Assembly: GCA_045595185.1 (NCBI GenBank)
Contig: JAZNZX010000046.1
Coordinates: forward strand, 1 to 44,043
Source: Fimenecus sp045595185
GTDB lineage: Bacteria > Bacillota > Clostridia > Oscillospirales > Acutalibacteraceae
Length of the DNA: 44,043 nucleotides
Reading direction: 5' to 3'
Of the stretch, positions 6,680-15,301 are shown piece by piece (position 1 is the first letter of the stretch; every line of letters starts with the position of its first letter). The position numbers and the translations under genes are program-made. The notes below the pieces were generated by a model. That model saw only the letters and a list, made by a program, of their open reading frames with translations, ran no database searches and had not been told where the DNA came from.

Positions 6680-8554
6680 GTGAAGAATTTTTTCACTTAT
6701 TCAAGAATTCAAAAGACTATTATGGTTCTCATTGACTTCTTGTTTGTAAATGGCGCGTACTTGGCTTCCATATATCTTCATTATCTTGATTATTCTGTAA
6801 TGCCAAAAGAGATTGTGGATATGATGCTTGTGAGAATGCCTTATGTAACAGTGGTTTATATAAGCGTTTTTGCTCTTGCAAAACTATATGCAAACTTATG
6901 GCGATATATGGGCTTTCTTGAACTGACAAAGACTGTAATCGGTGCTGGTGTCAGTACAATCATATGTTTCCTTATTGACTATATCTGTATGAAATCAGGG
7001 GAATTGTTCGGTATCGGTTGTCTTCCGCTTATTGCGTATATCGACTCATTTTTGTTTATAACATTTCTTTGTGTTGGTGTTAGGACAGGCTATAAGTCTT
7101 TTAGGGCAATGCGTTCTAATTTACAAAGAAGAAGCGGTACAGCAAATAAGAATATTATGATTATCGGTGCAGGTAATATGGGTAACACCATTCTTTACGA
7201 AATGAGCCTTTCGGGATATAAATTCGGTTCTCCTGTATGTATCGTTGACGATGACCCTGCAAAACAGAAATTGCGTATAAGAAATATCCCTGTTGCAGGA
7301 AAGCCTGAGGATATTCCACGACTTGTATCACAGTATGATGTAAATGAAATCATATTCTGTATTACTATTATTTCACCTGAAAGAAAGCGTGAAATTCTCG
7401 ATATTGCAATGTCAACAGGTTGTTCACTTAAATTAGCACCTAATGTTGCTGAATTCGGTGGATTTAATAAATCATTTACCGACAAAATCCGTAAGGTTGA
7501 TGTTCTTGACCTTCTTTCTCGTCCTGAAATTAAATTGAATGCAGATGTTTGCAAATATGTCACAAATGAAACGGTTCTTGTTACAGGTGGCGGCGGTTCA
7601 ATCGGTAGTGAGCTTTGTCGTCAGATAGCAAGGTATAATCCTGCTAAAATTGTCATTTTTGATATTTACGAAAATAACGCTTTTACACTTAAAAATTCTC
7701 TTGACAGACAATATTGCGGTGCACCACAGATTGAAATTCGCATAGGCTCTGTCAGGGATATGAAACGACTACGCGAGATTTTTGATGAGTTTAATCCGTC
7801 ATCAGTTTTTCACGCAGCAGCACATAAGCATGTTCCTCTTATGGAGGACAGTCCGTATGAAGCTGTTAAGAATAACATTCTCGGTACATATAATACAGCC
7901 TATTGTGCAAATGAATATGGCGTGAAGAATTTTGTTCTTCTTTCAACCGATAAGGCTGTTAACCCTACAAATGTAATGGGTGCAACAAAGCGAGTTTGCG
8001 AAATCGTTGTTCAGCATTTCAGTAAAATTTCAAAGGGTACAAAGTTCGCAGCTGTACGATTCGGTAATGTTCTTGGATCTAACGGAAGTGTTATTCCGAT
8101 TTTTAAGGAGCAGATTGAAAACGGTGGCCCTGTTACGGTTACACATCCTGATATTACACGATATTTTATGACAATTCCTGAAGCAAGTCAGCTTGTTGTA
8201 CAGGCAGGTGGTCTTGCAAAGGGTGGCGAAATTTTCGTTCTTGATATGGGCGAGCCTGTCAAGATTGTCACATTGGCTGAAAATCTCATTAAGCTTTCAG
8301 GCTTTGAACCGTATAAAGATATTGATATTCAGTTTACAGGTCTTCGTCCCGGTGAAAAGCTTTATGAGGAGCTTTCTCTTGAGGAAGAACTTGATGAGCG
8401 TAAGAAAACAGGTAATGATAAGATTTTTGTTACAAAGCCACTTGAAATTGACGACGAAATGCTTGAAAATGAAATAAAGGCTATTGGTGAATTAAAGCCT
8501 GATGAGGTTCGTTCATTCTTAAAACGCCTTGTTCCGAATTACAAGCCACAATAA
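6680..8554 (+). CDS. Membrane-bound UDP-GlcNAc 4,6-dehydratase (WbpM/PglF/CapD type)
   Basis: A 624-residue polysaccharide-biosynthesis epimerase/dehydratase. Residues about 10-130 contain four membrane segments. A first Rossmann fold begins at IIGAGNMGNT (151-160). The catalytic SDR domain begins at VTGGGGSIGS (301-310) and continues with STDKAVNPTNVMGATK (422-437), in which Met433 replaces the usual Tyr and Lys437 is kept, as in WbpM and PglF. The family converts UDP-GlcNAc to UDP-4-keto-6-deoxy-GlcNAc, the first step towards bacillosamine or QuiNAc-type sugars. The start is GTG with GGGGTG upstream; no better ATG exists. No aminotransferase or acetyltransferase partner is adjacent, so the final sugar is unknown. 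It stands 6.7 kb upstream of the main polysaccharide operon. Confidence 0.9.
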   Translation: MKNFFTYSRIQKTIMVLIDFLFVNGAYLASIYLHYLDYSVMPKEIVDMMLVRMPYVTVVYISVFALAKLYANLWRYMGFLELTKTVIGAGVSTIICFLIDYICMKSGELFGIGCLPLIAYIDSFLFITFLCVGVRTGYKSFRAMRSNLQRRSGTANKNIMIIGAGNMGNTILYEMSLSGYKFGSPVCIVDDDPAKQKLRIRNIPVAGKPEDIPRLVSQYDVNEIIFCITIISPERKREILDIAMSTGCSLKLAPNVAEFGGFNKSFTDKIRKVDVLDLLSRPEIKLNADVCKYVTNETVLVTGGGGSIGSELCRQIARYNPAKIVIFDIYENNAFTLKNSLDRQYCGAPQIEIRIGSVRDMKRLREIFDEFNPSSVFHAAAHKHVPLMEDSPYEAVKNNILGTYNTAYCANEYGVKNFVLLSTDKAVNPTNVMGATKRVCEIVVQHFSKISKGTKFAAVRFGNVLGSNGSVIPIFKEQIENGGPVTVTHPDITRYFMTIPEASQLVVQAGGLAKGGEIFVLDMGEPVKIVTLAENLIKLSGFEPYKDIDIQFTGLRPGEKLYEELSLEEELDERKKTGNDKIFVTKPLEIDDEMLENEIKAIGELKPDEVRSFLKRLVPNYKPQ

Positions 8555-8595
8555 TTTACATACTATATTTTTTACATAATTGGAGATGTTTTCAA

Positions 8596-9660
8596 ATGGA
8601 AATCAGAATTGAAAAAACAACAACACCAAAGGCAAAGCCTGACTGGAAAAATTTAGGCTTCGGTCACATTTTTACTGACCATATGTTTATTATGGACTAT
8701 GATGAAGGTCAGGGTTGGCACGACGCAAGAGTTGTACCGTATCAGCCTGTTGTTCTTGACCCATCAGCACTTGTTTTCCACTATGCTCAGGAATGTTTTG
8801 AAGGCCTTAAGGCTTATCGTTGTGCAGACGGTAGTGTTAATCTTTTCCGTCCTGACAAAAATGCTGAAAGAATGCAGTCAACTCACGACAGACTCTGTAT
8901 CCCACAGATTCCTGTTGCTGACTTTGTAGATGCAGTTAAAGCACTTGTTTCAGTTGATAAGGATTGGGTACCGTCAGAGCCTGACACAAGCCTTTATATC
9001 AGACCTTTCACAATTGCTACTGAACCAATTCTTGGTGTTAAGGCATCAGCAAAATATCAGTTCATTATTATCTGTTCACCATCAGGTGCTTACTATGCAG
9101 AAGGTCTTAACCCTGTTAAGATTTATGTTGAGGAAGAATTTGTTCGTGCTTGCCCGGGTGGTACAGGTGCTATTAAGTGTGGCGGTAACTACGCAGCATC
9201 TATGGCAGCAGGTGAAAAGGCTCATAAGCTTGGCTATTCACAGGTTCTCTGGCTTGACGGTGTTGAAAGAAAGTATGTTGAAGAAGTTGGTGCTATGAAC
9301 ATTATGTTCAAGATGGATGGCGAAATTTATACAGCAGCAACATCAGGTACAGTTCTTCCTGGTATCACAAGAATGAGCTGTATCGAAGTTCTTAAGAGCT
9401 GGGGATACAAAGTAAACGAAGGCAAACTCGCTATAGATACAGTTATGGATGCAGGCAGAAACGGTACTCTTGAAGAAGTATTCGGCACAGGTACTGCAGC
9501 GGTTATTTCTCCTGTCGGTTCACTTCGTTACAAGGATGATGTGGTTGAAATCAACAGCTTCGCAATCGGTGAACTTACACAGAAGCTTTACGATACACTT
9601 ACAGGCATCCAGTACGGTAAATTAGAGGATACATACGGCTGGACAATCAAGGTTGACTAA
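8596..9660 (+). CDS. ilvE: Branched-chain amino acid aminotransferase
   Basis: A 354-residue fold-type IV PLP enzyme that interconverts Leu/Ile/Val and their 2-keto acids with 2-oxoglutarate. Evidence includes FHYAQECFEGLKAYR (61-75), SLYIRPF, and GAIKCGGNYAAS with the PLP lysine at 194. GTLEEVFGTGTAAVISPVG lies near the C-terminus. The length and these motifs match the long BCAT class (animal and many Firmicutes) rather than the 300-residue E. coli class. GGAG lies about 10 bp before the ATG. It follows the dehydratase by 41 bp and ends at a terminator, so may be read from the promoter at 6612. No T-box or leader peptide is visible in front of it. Confidence 0.92.
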   Translation: MEIRIEKTTTPKAKPDWKNLGFGHIFTDHMFIMDYDEGQGWHDARVVPYQPVVLDPSALVFHYAQECFEGLKAYRCADGSVNLFRPDKNAERMQSTHDRLCIPQIPVADFVDAVKALVSVDKDWVPSEPDTSLYIRPFTIATEPILGVKASAKYQFIIICSPSGAYYAEGLNPVKIYVEEEFVRACPGGTGAIKCGGNYAASMAAGEKAHKLGYSQVLWLDGVERKYVEEVGAMNIMFKMDGEIYTAATSGTVLPGITRMSCIEVLKSWGYKVNEGKLAIDTVMDAGRNGTLEEVFGTGTAAVISPVGSLRYKDDVVEINSFAIGELTQKLYDTLTGIQYGKLEDTYGWTIKVD

Positions 9661-9685
9661 TTGAATAATTAAAACAAACAAAAAT

Positions 9686-9722
9686 AAGGACAGACTACAC
9701 CACATTGTAGCTTGTCCTTTTT
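9686..9722 (+). terminator. Rho-independent terminator after ilvE
   Basis: The outer stem AAGGACA (9686-9692) pairs with TGTCCTT (9713-9719), an inner CTACA pairs with TGTAG, and a run of T follows. It closes the dehydratase-ilvE unit. The gap from 9661 to 9888 otherwise holds only this and the GH3 promoter. Confidence 0.75.
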
Positions 9723-9821
9723 CATTTTATCAAAGCTTTAACAAAGTGAAAATTCTGAAATCTATTTATCTTTTGTTTCTCGTCATTTTATTGAATATGT
9801 GTTTATTTTTATATTTGGCTA

Positions 9822-9851
9822 TTGTGTTTTGCATCAAATTTAGATTATAAT
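9822..9851 (+). promoter_or_regulatory. Probable promoter of the GH3 gene
   Basis: A perfect TATAAT (9846-9851) is preceded by TTGTGT (9822-9827) at 18 bp. The -35 box matches only four of six bases, so activity may be low or need an activator. It lies about 37 bp before the chosen start codon. Confidence 0.5.
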
Positions 9852-9888
9852 GGAGCAGTAAGAAAATTTGTATGAAGGAGATTTTGTT

Positions 9889-12486
9889 ATGAAAAAATTT
9901 ATTGCGGTTATTCTTGCAATAACATTGATGTTTTCCTGCTTGTCAATGATTTCCTTTGCTGTCAGCGGTGATGTTCCTGCTGATATTATTGAAATGTCAA
10001 GTCAGGTCGCAGTTGAGCTTGAGCAAGAAGGCATTGTACTTCTTAAAAATGAAGATAATGTGCTTCCTATTGGTGACAAAAAGGTGAATATTTTCGGTGC
10101 AGGTTCTGTTGTACCGTTTTTAGGTGGTGCAGGTTCAGGTGCTATTACAACCGAAGACCCTGTCACATTATATGAAGCGCTTGATGAAAATAACATCAAC
10201 TACAACAAAGAGCTTCGTGAACTTTACGAAAAAGAATGTAGTGACAACGAAACACCGAAAACAAGCAATACTGTTGTGAACAATCTTCTTCAGCTTGTTC
10301 TTGCAGGTAATTCACTTGAAGAAATGGCTTGTGAAAAGCTTACTGACGATATTATGAAAAATGCAGTTGCATTTTCCGATACTGCTATTATCGTAATCAG
10401 CCGTACAAGTAGAGAAACTGCGGACCTTCCTATTGATGTTCTTCGTCTTTCTGAAGAAGAACAAAAGCTTGTTGAAAAGGTTACATCTTCGTTCGAAAAT
10501 GTTGTTGTGCTTTTCAATACAGGTAATGTTATGGAAATGGGTTGGCTTGAAGAATATGAAAGCATCAAGGCTGCTGCTATGATTTGGATTCCGGGTGAAT
10601 TTGGTATGAGAGCTGTTGCACAGATGCTTACAGGCGAGGTTAATCCGTCAGGCAGACTTACCGATACTGTTGCATACAGCATTGAGGACCATCCGTCAAC
10701 AGAATGTTTCGGTACATATGAATATGATGGTGGCGGATACTATGTTGAATACCTTGAGGGTATTTATGTAGGTTACCGTTATTTTGAAACATTTGCAAAA
10801 GACAAGGTACAGTATCCTTTCGGCTATGGTCTTTCATACACAACATTCACAAAAGAACTTGTTTCATATAACGTTGGTGACGAAACAATTACAGCCAGCG
10901 TTAAAGTTACAAACACAGGTGATGTGGCTGGTAAAGAAACGGTACAGATTTATTATTCTGCACCATACACAAAGGGTGGCATTGAAAAGAGTGCTATCTG
11001 CCTTGGTGGTTATGGTAAAACTGCTTTACTCCAGCCAAACGAAAGTGAAACAGTTAAAGTAGAAGTAAAAATCAGCGATATGATGTCATATGACAAGGAT
11101 AATCTTGAAGCATGGATTTTAGAAAAAGGCGATTATGAAATTATCCTTGGTGAAAATGTAAGAGAACACATTGATTCATTCACATACACAGTTGAAAAAG
11201 ATGTTATTGTGAAAGAAGATAGCGTTTCAGGAAATGAAATCAAGAATCTTTTCGACTTTGCATATTCAGGTTTTACAATTCTTTCAAGAAATGATATTGA
11301 AAATACATATCCGATTGCGAGACAGCTTACAGCAACAGAAGATATTTTAAATCCTGACGAACTTCCTGAACCAATCACAGAAGGTGAAGCACCAAAAACA
11401 GGTGTTGAATATGAAGAAACTATTATGCTTCAGGATGTCTATGAAAATCCGGGACTTATGGATGCTTTCCTTGACCAATTGACAGTGTATGAGATGATTA
11501 CTCTCGTTGCGCACAGTGGTTACGAAACTCAGGGAATTGACAGACTTGGTGTTCCAAAGACTTATGACAATGACGGTCCTTCATGCGTTAAGGGTGCTCA
11601 CGGTCAGACATATTTTGATTGTGGTACTGCTTATCCTTGTGCTACTGCAATCGCTTGTACTTGGAATGATGACCTTGCATTTGAAATGGGCAAGAGTGCA
11701 GGTGTTGAAGCAGATGCTATGGACACAGACATCTGGTATGCACCGGGTGCAAATCTTCACAGAAACCCTATGGGTGGCAGAAATTTTGAATATTTTTCAG
11801 AAGACCCGCTTGTTGCAGGCAGAATGTCCGCAGGTATTGTTGCAGGTGCAAAATCTGAAGGGCTTGTTACCACAATCAAGCACTTTGTCCTCAATGAGCA
11901 GGAATCTCATCGTAACGGTATTTTCACTTGGGCTGACGAACAGACTTTGCGTGAACTTTATCTCAAAGCCTTTGAAATTCCTGTAAAAGAAGGTGGTTCA
12001 GACGGTATTATGTCTGCTTATAACAGACTTGGTACTGATTGGTGTGGTGGCTGTTCAGAGCTTCTTAATGACCTTTTAAGAACTGAATGGGGTTACGCGG
12101 GATATGTGATTTCTGACTATTCAAGTAATATGACAGGTACAGGTTATATGAGTCCTGTTGTTGCTGTTTATAACGGAAATGACACAATGCTCACAGGTCT
12201 TTGGCTTCTTAGTATGCCGTCACACATTATTGAAATGCAAAAGGCATACAAAAATGACCCGATTGGTTTCGGTACTGCACTTCGTGAGGCTTGTCGTAAC
12301 ATTATGATTGTAAAAATGAAAACAAAGGCTTTCCTTGAACCAAGCGAAGATGCCCCTTATCTTACAGACCTGATTATCAAACCTGAAGATTGGGAATGGA
12401 CAGAACCACAAATTATTTCCACCATAAAATATGTTGTAAGTAATGTTGTAAATACTGTAATCCTTGTTGTAAGAATTATTATGTAA
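9889..12486 (+). CDS. Secreted GH3 beta-glucosidase with reversed domain order
   Basis: An 865-residue glycoside hydrolase family 3 enzyme. The start is the ATG at 9889, with GAAGGAG 8 bp upstream; an in-frame TTG at 9868 lies before that site and is rejected. A signal peptide (MKKFIAVILAITLMFSCLSM, cut after ISFA) exports it. The order is inverted: the alpha/beta-sandwich domain comes first (GIVLLKNEDNVLPIG), then a fibronectin-like domain after YPFGYGLSYTTF, then the TIM barrel with KH at 664-665 (TTIKHFVLNEQESHR) and nucleophile Asp743 in VISDYSS. This order is known from Ruminococcus albus and Butyrivibrio enzymes. The extreme C-terminus (KYVVSNVVNTVILVVRIIM) is hydrophobic and could tether it. 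The family call is firm; the substrate (cellobiose-like or other beta-glucoside) is inferred. Confidence 0.9.
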   Translation: MKKFIAVILAITLMFSCLSMISFAVSGDVPADIIEMSSQVAVELEQEGIVLLKNEDNVLPIGDKKVNIFGAGSVVPFLGGAGSGAITTEDPVTLYEALDENNINYNKELRELYEKECSDNETPKTSNTVVNNLLQLVLAGNSLEEMACEKLTDDIMKNAVAFSDTAIIVISRTSRETADLPIDVLRLSEEEQKLVEKVTSSFENVVVLFNTGNVMEMGWLEEYESIKAAAMIWIPGEFGMRAVAQMLTGEVNPSGRLTDTVAYSIEDHPSTECFGTYEYDGGGYYVEYLEGIYVGYRYFETFAKDKVQYPFGYGLSYTTFTKELVSYNVGDETITASVKVTNTGDVAGKETVQIYYSAPYTKGGIEKSAICLGGYGKTALLQPNESETVKVEVKISDMMSYDKDNLEAWILEKGDYEIILGENVREHIDSFTYTVEKDVIVKEDSVSGNEIKNLFDFAYSGFTILSRNDIENTYPIARQLTATEDILNPDELPEPITEGEAPKTGVEYEETIMLQDVYENPGLMDAFLDQLTVYEMITLVAHSGYETQGIDRLGVPKTYDNDGPSCVKGAHGQTYFDCGTAYPCATAIACTWNDDLAFEMGKSAGVEADAMDTDIWYAPGANLHRNPMGGRNFEYFSEDPLVAGRMSAGIVAGAKSEGLVTTIKHFVLNEQESHRNGIFTWADEQTLRELYLKAFEIPVKEGGSDGIMSAYNRLGTDWCGGCSELLNDLLRTEWGYAGYVISDYSSNMTGTGYMSPVVAVYNGNDTMLTGLWLLSMPSHIIEMQKAYKNDPIGFGTALREACRNIMIVKMKTKAFLEPSEDAPYLTDLIIKPEDWEWTEPQIISTIKYVVSNVVNTVILVVRIIM

Positions 12487-12494
12487 AATATTTT

Positions 12495-12525
12495 GGACGG
12501 TAGCGTGAACTACCGTCCATTTTCT
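12495..12525 (+). terminator. Terminator after the GH3 gene
   Basis: A perfect 9-bp stem GGACGGTAG (12495-12503)/CTACCGTCC (12510-12518) with a 6-base loop is followed by ATTTTCT. It lies 9 bp after the stop codon. Confidence 0.8.
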
Positions 12526-12570
12526 ATTTGTTAGTATTTATATAATCTGTTTTTTGTTAAACTCACTATA

Positions 12571-12608
12571 AAATCAAAAGAGCTAACAGCCCCAAAATCT
12601 GTTAGCTC
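12571..12608 (-). terminator. Terminator after the GMP synthase gene
   Basis: On the minus strand GAGCTAACAG and CTGTTAGCTC (12608-12580) form a perfect 10-bp stem followed by TTTTGATTTT. It is convergent with the GH3 terminator. Confidence 0.8.
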
Positions 12609-12628
12609 AAAATTACAACGCTTGTTGA

Positions 12629-13630
12629 TTATTCCCACTCTATTGTGCCGATTGGCTTTGGAGTAAGGTCGTAGAGTACACGGTTGATACCGTCAACCTC
12701 GTGTGTAATTCTGTCTGTAATCTTGTGAAGTACTGCGTACGGAATTTCTTCGATAGTGGCACTCATAGCGTCTGTTGTATTGACAGCTCTGATAATTGCA
12801 GGCCAGCCTTCGTATCTGCTTTCGTCCTTAACGCCAACGCTCTTAATGTCAGGAACAGCGATAAAGTACTGCCATACCTTTTCGTTAAGTCCGCAGTTGT
12901 CAAATTCTTCACGAAGAATTGCATCTGCTTCACGGAGAGCATGGAGTCTGTCACGAGTGATTGCACCAAGGCAACGAACACCAAGACCGGGGCCAGGAAA
13001 TGGCTGACGATAAACCATAGCGTGTGGAAGACCAAGTGCTTCACCAACTACACGAACTTCGTCTTTAAAGAGAAGCTTGATTGGTTCAACAAGTGAGAAT
13101 TTAAGGTCTTCAGGAAGTCCGCCAACATTGTGATGAGATTTAACAGCCTTTTTACCCTCTGCCTGCTTAAAGCTTTCAAGAATGTCAGGATAGATTGTAC
13201 CCTGTGCAAGGAATTCAATTCCTTCAAGCTTTCTTGCTTCATCAGCAAAAACATTGATAAATTCAGCACCGATGATTTTTCTCTTGCTTTCCGGGTCACT
13301 TACTCCTGAAAGAAGGTCAAGAAAACGGTCGGTAGCATCAATATAAACAAGGTTTGCATCAAGCTCCTTGCCGAAAACCTCAATAACATTTTCGCTTTCG
13401 TTCTTTCTCATAAGACCGTGATTAACGTGAACACAAACTAACTGTTTGCCGATAGCCTTGATGAGAAGTGCAGCAACAACTGATGAGTCAACACCGCCTG
13501 AAAGTGCGAGAAGAACTTTTTTGTCGCCAACTTGTTCGCGTACAGCCTTAACCTGCTCGTCAATAAAAGCATCGGCTAACGCTTTGGTGGTAATTCTTTC
13601 CATTGTTTCGGGTCTAACATTACAATCCAT
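12629..13630 (-). CDS. guaA: GMP synthase, ATP-pyrophosphatase subunit only
   Basis: A 333-residue protein matching only the C-terminal two thirds of bacterial GMP synthase, which aminates XMP to GMP. The P-loop SGGVDSS (44-50), KRKIIGAEF, AQGTIYPD, KSHHNVGGLP, PFPGPGLGVR and the terminal KPIGTIEWE are intact, so the synthetase and dimerisation domains are complete. The class I glutaminase domain of about 190 residues is missing, and the upstream 65 bp cannot encode it. The start at 13630 is chosen because GGAGG lies 8 bp upstream; an in-frame ATG at 13645 overlaps that site. It probably works with a separate glutaminase subunit, as in archaeal two-subunit GMP synthases, or uses free ammonia. 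The enzyme call is firm; the partner is inferred. Confidence 0.88.
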   Translation of the reverse strand: MDCNVRPETMERITTKALADAFIDEQVKAVREQVGDKKVLLALSGGVDSSVVAALLIKAIGKQLVCVHVNHGLMRKNESENVIEVFGKELDANLVYIDATDRFLDLLSGVSDPESKRKIIGAEFINVFADEARKLEGIEFLAQGTIYPDILESFKQAEGKKAVKSHHNVGGLPEDLKFSLVEPIKLLFKDEVRVVGEALGLPHAMVYRQPFPGPGLGVRCLGAITRDRLHALREADAILREEFDNCGLNEKVWQYFIAVPDIKSVGVKDESRYEGWPAIIRAVNTTDAMSATIEEIPYAVLHKITDRITHEVDGINRVLYDLTPKPIGTIEWE

Positions 13631-13677
13631 TTTGAATTCCTCCATTTTTATGTAAATTTATTTTTTATAAATTGATA

Positions 13678-13702
13678 GGCGAAAAGGCAGAACCTTTTCG
13701 CC
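13678..13702 (-). terminator. Hairpin between the CofE-like gene and guaA
   Basis: A perfect 10-bp stem GGCGAAAAGG/CCTTTTCGCC with a 5-base loop lies 8 bp after the CofE-like stop. The T tract following it on the minus strand is interrupted (TATCAATTTAT), so it may terminate only partly and let guaA be read through. I see no convincing separate guaA promoter. Confidence 0.5.
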
Positions 13703-13710
13703 ATTTTGAT

Positions 13711-14901
13711 TTAGTCTGTATAGTTATCAAAATATCCCTGAACAAGAATAATCGGAGTACCCTTGTCGCCTGAACCACTTGTAAGGTCACAGAGTGAACC
13801 AATAAGGTCAGTAAGCTGACGAGGAGTAGTACCCTGTGAAGCCATGTTGCCTACAAGGTTATCCTGCTTTGCCTTAATGCTCTTTGAAATAGCTTCTTTG
13901 AGTTCTTCACCTGAAAGACCTTTAAAGTCGTTATCAGCAAGATATTTAAGCTTTAATTCGTTCGGAGTACCGATAAGACCTGCAGTATGAGCAGGGGAAA
14001 CAACAGGGTCAGCAAGTTCCCAGATTTTACCCTGTGGGTCCTTGAATGCACCGTCACCGTAAACCATTACTTCAATGTGCTTGCCTGTTCTCTTCATAAA
14101 TTCAGCCTGAATATCCTCAACAAGTCCCTGACATTCTCTTGGGAAAAGCTTGATTGTATCTTCAGTTGATTTATTTGAACCGAGAAGACCGTATTTTTCG
14201 TTACAGCCACTACCGTTTACAGGGGCATTGAGAATATCGTCAAGACCACAAACAACCTTAGCACCTGCAGCCTTTAAGATTCTCTTTGTTCTTGCTCTTG
14301 TGTGAATATCGCAAGTAAGAATACAGTCGGTATAGTTGAGAATTGTTTTTGGCTGATTTGCAAAGATAATTTCAGCCTCAGCACCTGCTTCCTTAATAAT
14401 ATCTGAATAGTATGCTACATAGTCAACACCTGTGAATTCGTGCTTGTTTTCACCAAAAAGTTCTCTGTATTTCACTTCGTCAAGAACATCTGAATAAGGG
14501 TTGATTCCTGCTTCGTCAATCTGGTCATAAGTCACGAGAGAGTTACCAACTTCGTCACTTGGATAGCTGAGCATAAGAACAACTTTCTTTGCACCCTTTG
14601 CAATACCGCGAAGGCAGATTGCAAAACGGTTTCTTGACAAAATAGGGAAAATAACACCAATTGTTTCGCCACCGAGCTTAGCCTTAACATCGTTAGCAAT
14701 ATCATCAACTGACGCATAGTTACCCTGTGCACGAGCAACGATTGATTCTGTGAGAGAAACAACGTCTCTGTCACGCATTTCGAATCCTTCGCTTTCTGCT
14801 GCTTCAAGTACGCTTGTTACAGTAATATCAACAAGGTTATCACCCTGTCTGATAATAGGGCAACGGATACCTCTTGAAACAGTACCGACTTTTCTTTCCA
14901 T
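13711..14901 (-). CDS. CofE-like (F420-0:L-glutamate ligase superfamily) protein
   Basis: A 396-residue homologue of coenzyme F420-0:gamma-glutamyl ligase. The N-terminus VGTVSRGIRCPIIRQGD leads to a domain with SLTESIVARAQG and IFPILSRNRFAICLRGIA, and the C-terminal half contains MVYGDGAFKDP and SPAHTAGLIGTPNELKLKY. The start at 14901 follows GGAGAG; an upstream in-frame ATG at 14973 would add 24 residues, lacks a ribosome site and runs through the promoter. Clostridia are not known to make F420, so this family member probably adds glutamate (or another amino acid) to a different acceptor. It has its own promoter at 14993-15022, divergent from the polysaccharide operon. Family is fairly sure; reaction unknown. 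Confidence 0.75.
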   Translation of the reverse strand: MERKVGTVSRGIRCPIIRQGDNLVDITVTSVLEAAESEGFEMRDRDVVSLTESIVARAQGNYASVDDIANDVKAKLGGETIGVIFPILSRNRFAICLRGIAKGAKKVVLMLSYPSDEVGNSLVTYDQIDEAGINPYSDVLDEVKYRELFGENKHEFTGVDYVAYYSDIIKEAGAEAEIIFANQPKTILNYTDCILTCDIHTRARTKRILKAAGAKVVCGLDDILNAPVNGSGCNEKYGLLGSNKSTEDTIKLFPRECQGLVEDIQAEFMKRTGKHIEVMVYGDGAFKDPQGKIWELADPVVSPAHTAGLIGTPNELKLKYLADNDFKGLSGEELKEAISKSIKAKQDNLVGNMASQGTTPRQLTDLIGSLCDLTSGSGDKGTPIILVQGYFDNYTD

Positions 14902-14992
14902 ATATATCTCTCCAATATAAAAAATACGAAAGTTAATTTCAATAATAGGGTAAAACAAAGCCCATTTCACCACATATTGAAAATTACAAACT

Positions 14993-15022
14993 ATTATATA
15001 ATAGTTTTACCTATAAAGTCAA
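14993..15022 (-). promoter_or_regulatory. Promoter for the CofE-like gene
   Basis: On the minus strand TTGACT (15022-15017) and TATAAT (14998-14993) are 18 bp apart. The leader would be about 85 bases. The 400-bp gap from 14902 to 15301 holds this promoter and the divergent operon promoter; between them I see only AT-rich sequence without clear operators. Confidence 0.7.
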
Positions 15023-15191
15023 TGAAAACATAAAATTATACTTACAAAATTTGCCATAAAATAACCATATATTTTTGTGCATTTTTTCAAAGTTGTGCTA
15101 TCACAAAAAGTTATTGAATACGGTGTTGAAAATAATTAACAAAAAAGGAAAAATCTGTCTTAAAAGTAGTTTTTTATATACTATATTATAA

Positions 15192-15220
15192 TTGACTTTT
15201 GTATGCTACGGGAGTATAAT
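15192..15220 (+). promoter_or_regulatory. Main promoter of the polysaccharide operon
   Basis: TTGACT (15192-15197) and a perfect TATAAT (15215-15220) are separated by exactly 17 bp. A second TATAAT at 15234-15239 may give an additional start. The leader is about 75 bases and contains a CGTTTTTACG-like small palindrome near 15270-15285 but no intrinsic terminator. No other clear promoter was noticed in the 27 kb downstream. Confidence 0.8.
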
Positions 15221-15301
15221 ATCATAAATATACTATAATGTTATTAGTATGTGCATTTATGCTCGTTTTTACGAAAAAACTGTTTGGGAGATTGGTGAAG
15301 T

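Noticed and set aside
8555..8595. T-box or attenuator before ilvE
   Set aside because: Only 41 bp are available and no stem structure or leader ORF is visible.
9868..9888. TTG start extending the GH3 protein by seven residues
   Set aside because: The added codons contain the AAGGAG ribosome site; the ATG at 9889 is followed by a proper signal peptide.
12701..13096. Plus-strand ORFs of 83-131 codons inside guaA
   Set aside because: Antisense shadows; no ribosome site and composition unlike the real genes.
13631..13645. ATG at 13645 as start of the GMP synthase
   Set aside because: It overlaps the GGAGG site that serves the ATG at 13630 with ideal spacing.
14902..14973. Longer CofE-like protein starting at 14973
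   Set aside because: It would read through the ribosome site and most of the leader; the family N-terminus fits the start at 14901.
14902..15301. Riboswitch or structured leader in the 400-bp divergent gap
   Set aside because: A loose TTTTTGTG/CACAAAAA pair at 15072-15109 has a long loop; nothing matches a known riboswitch core.
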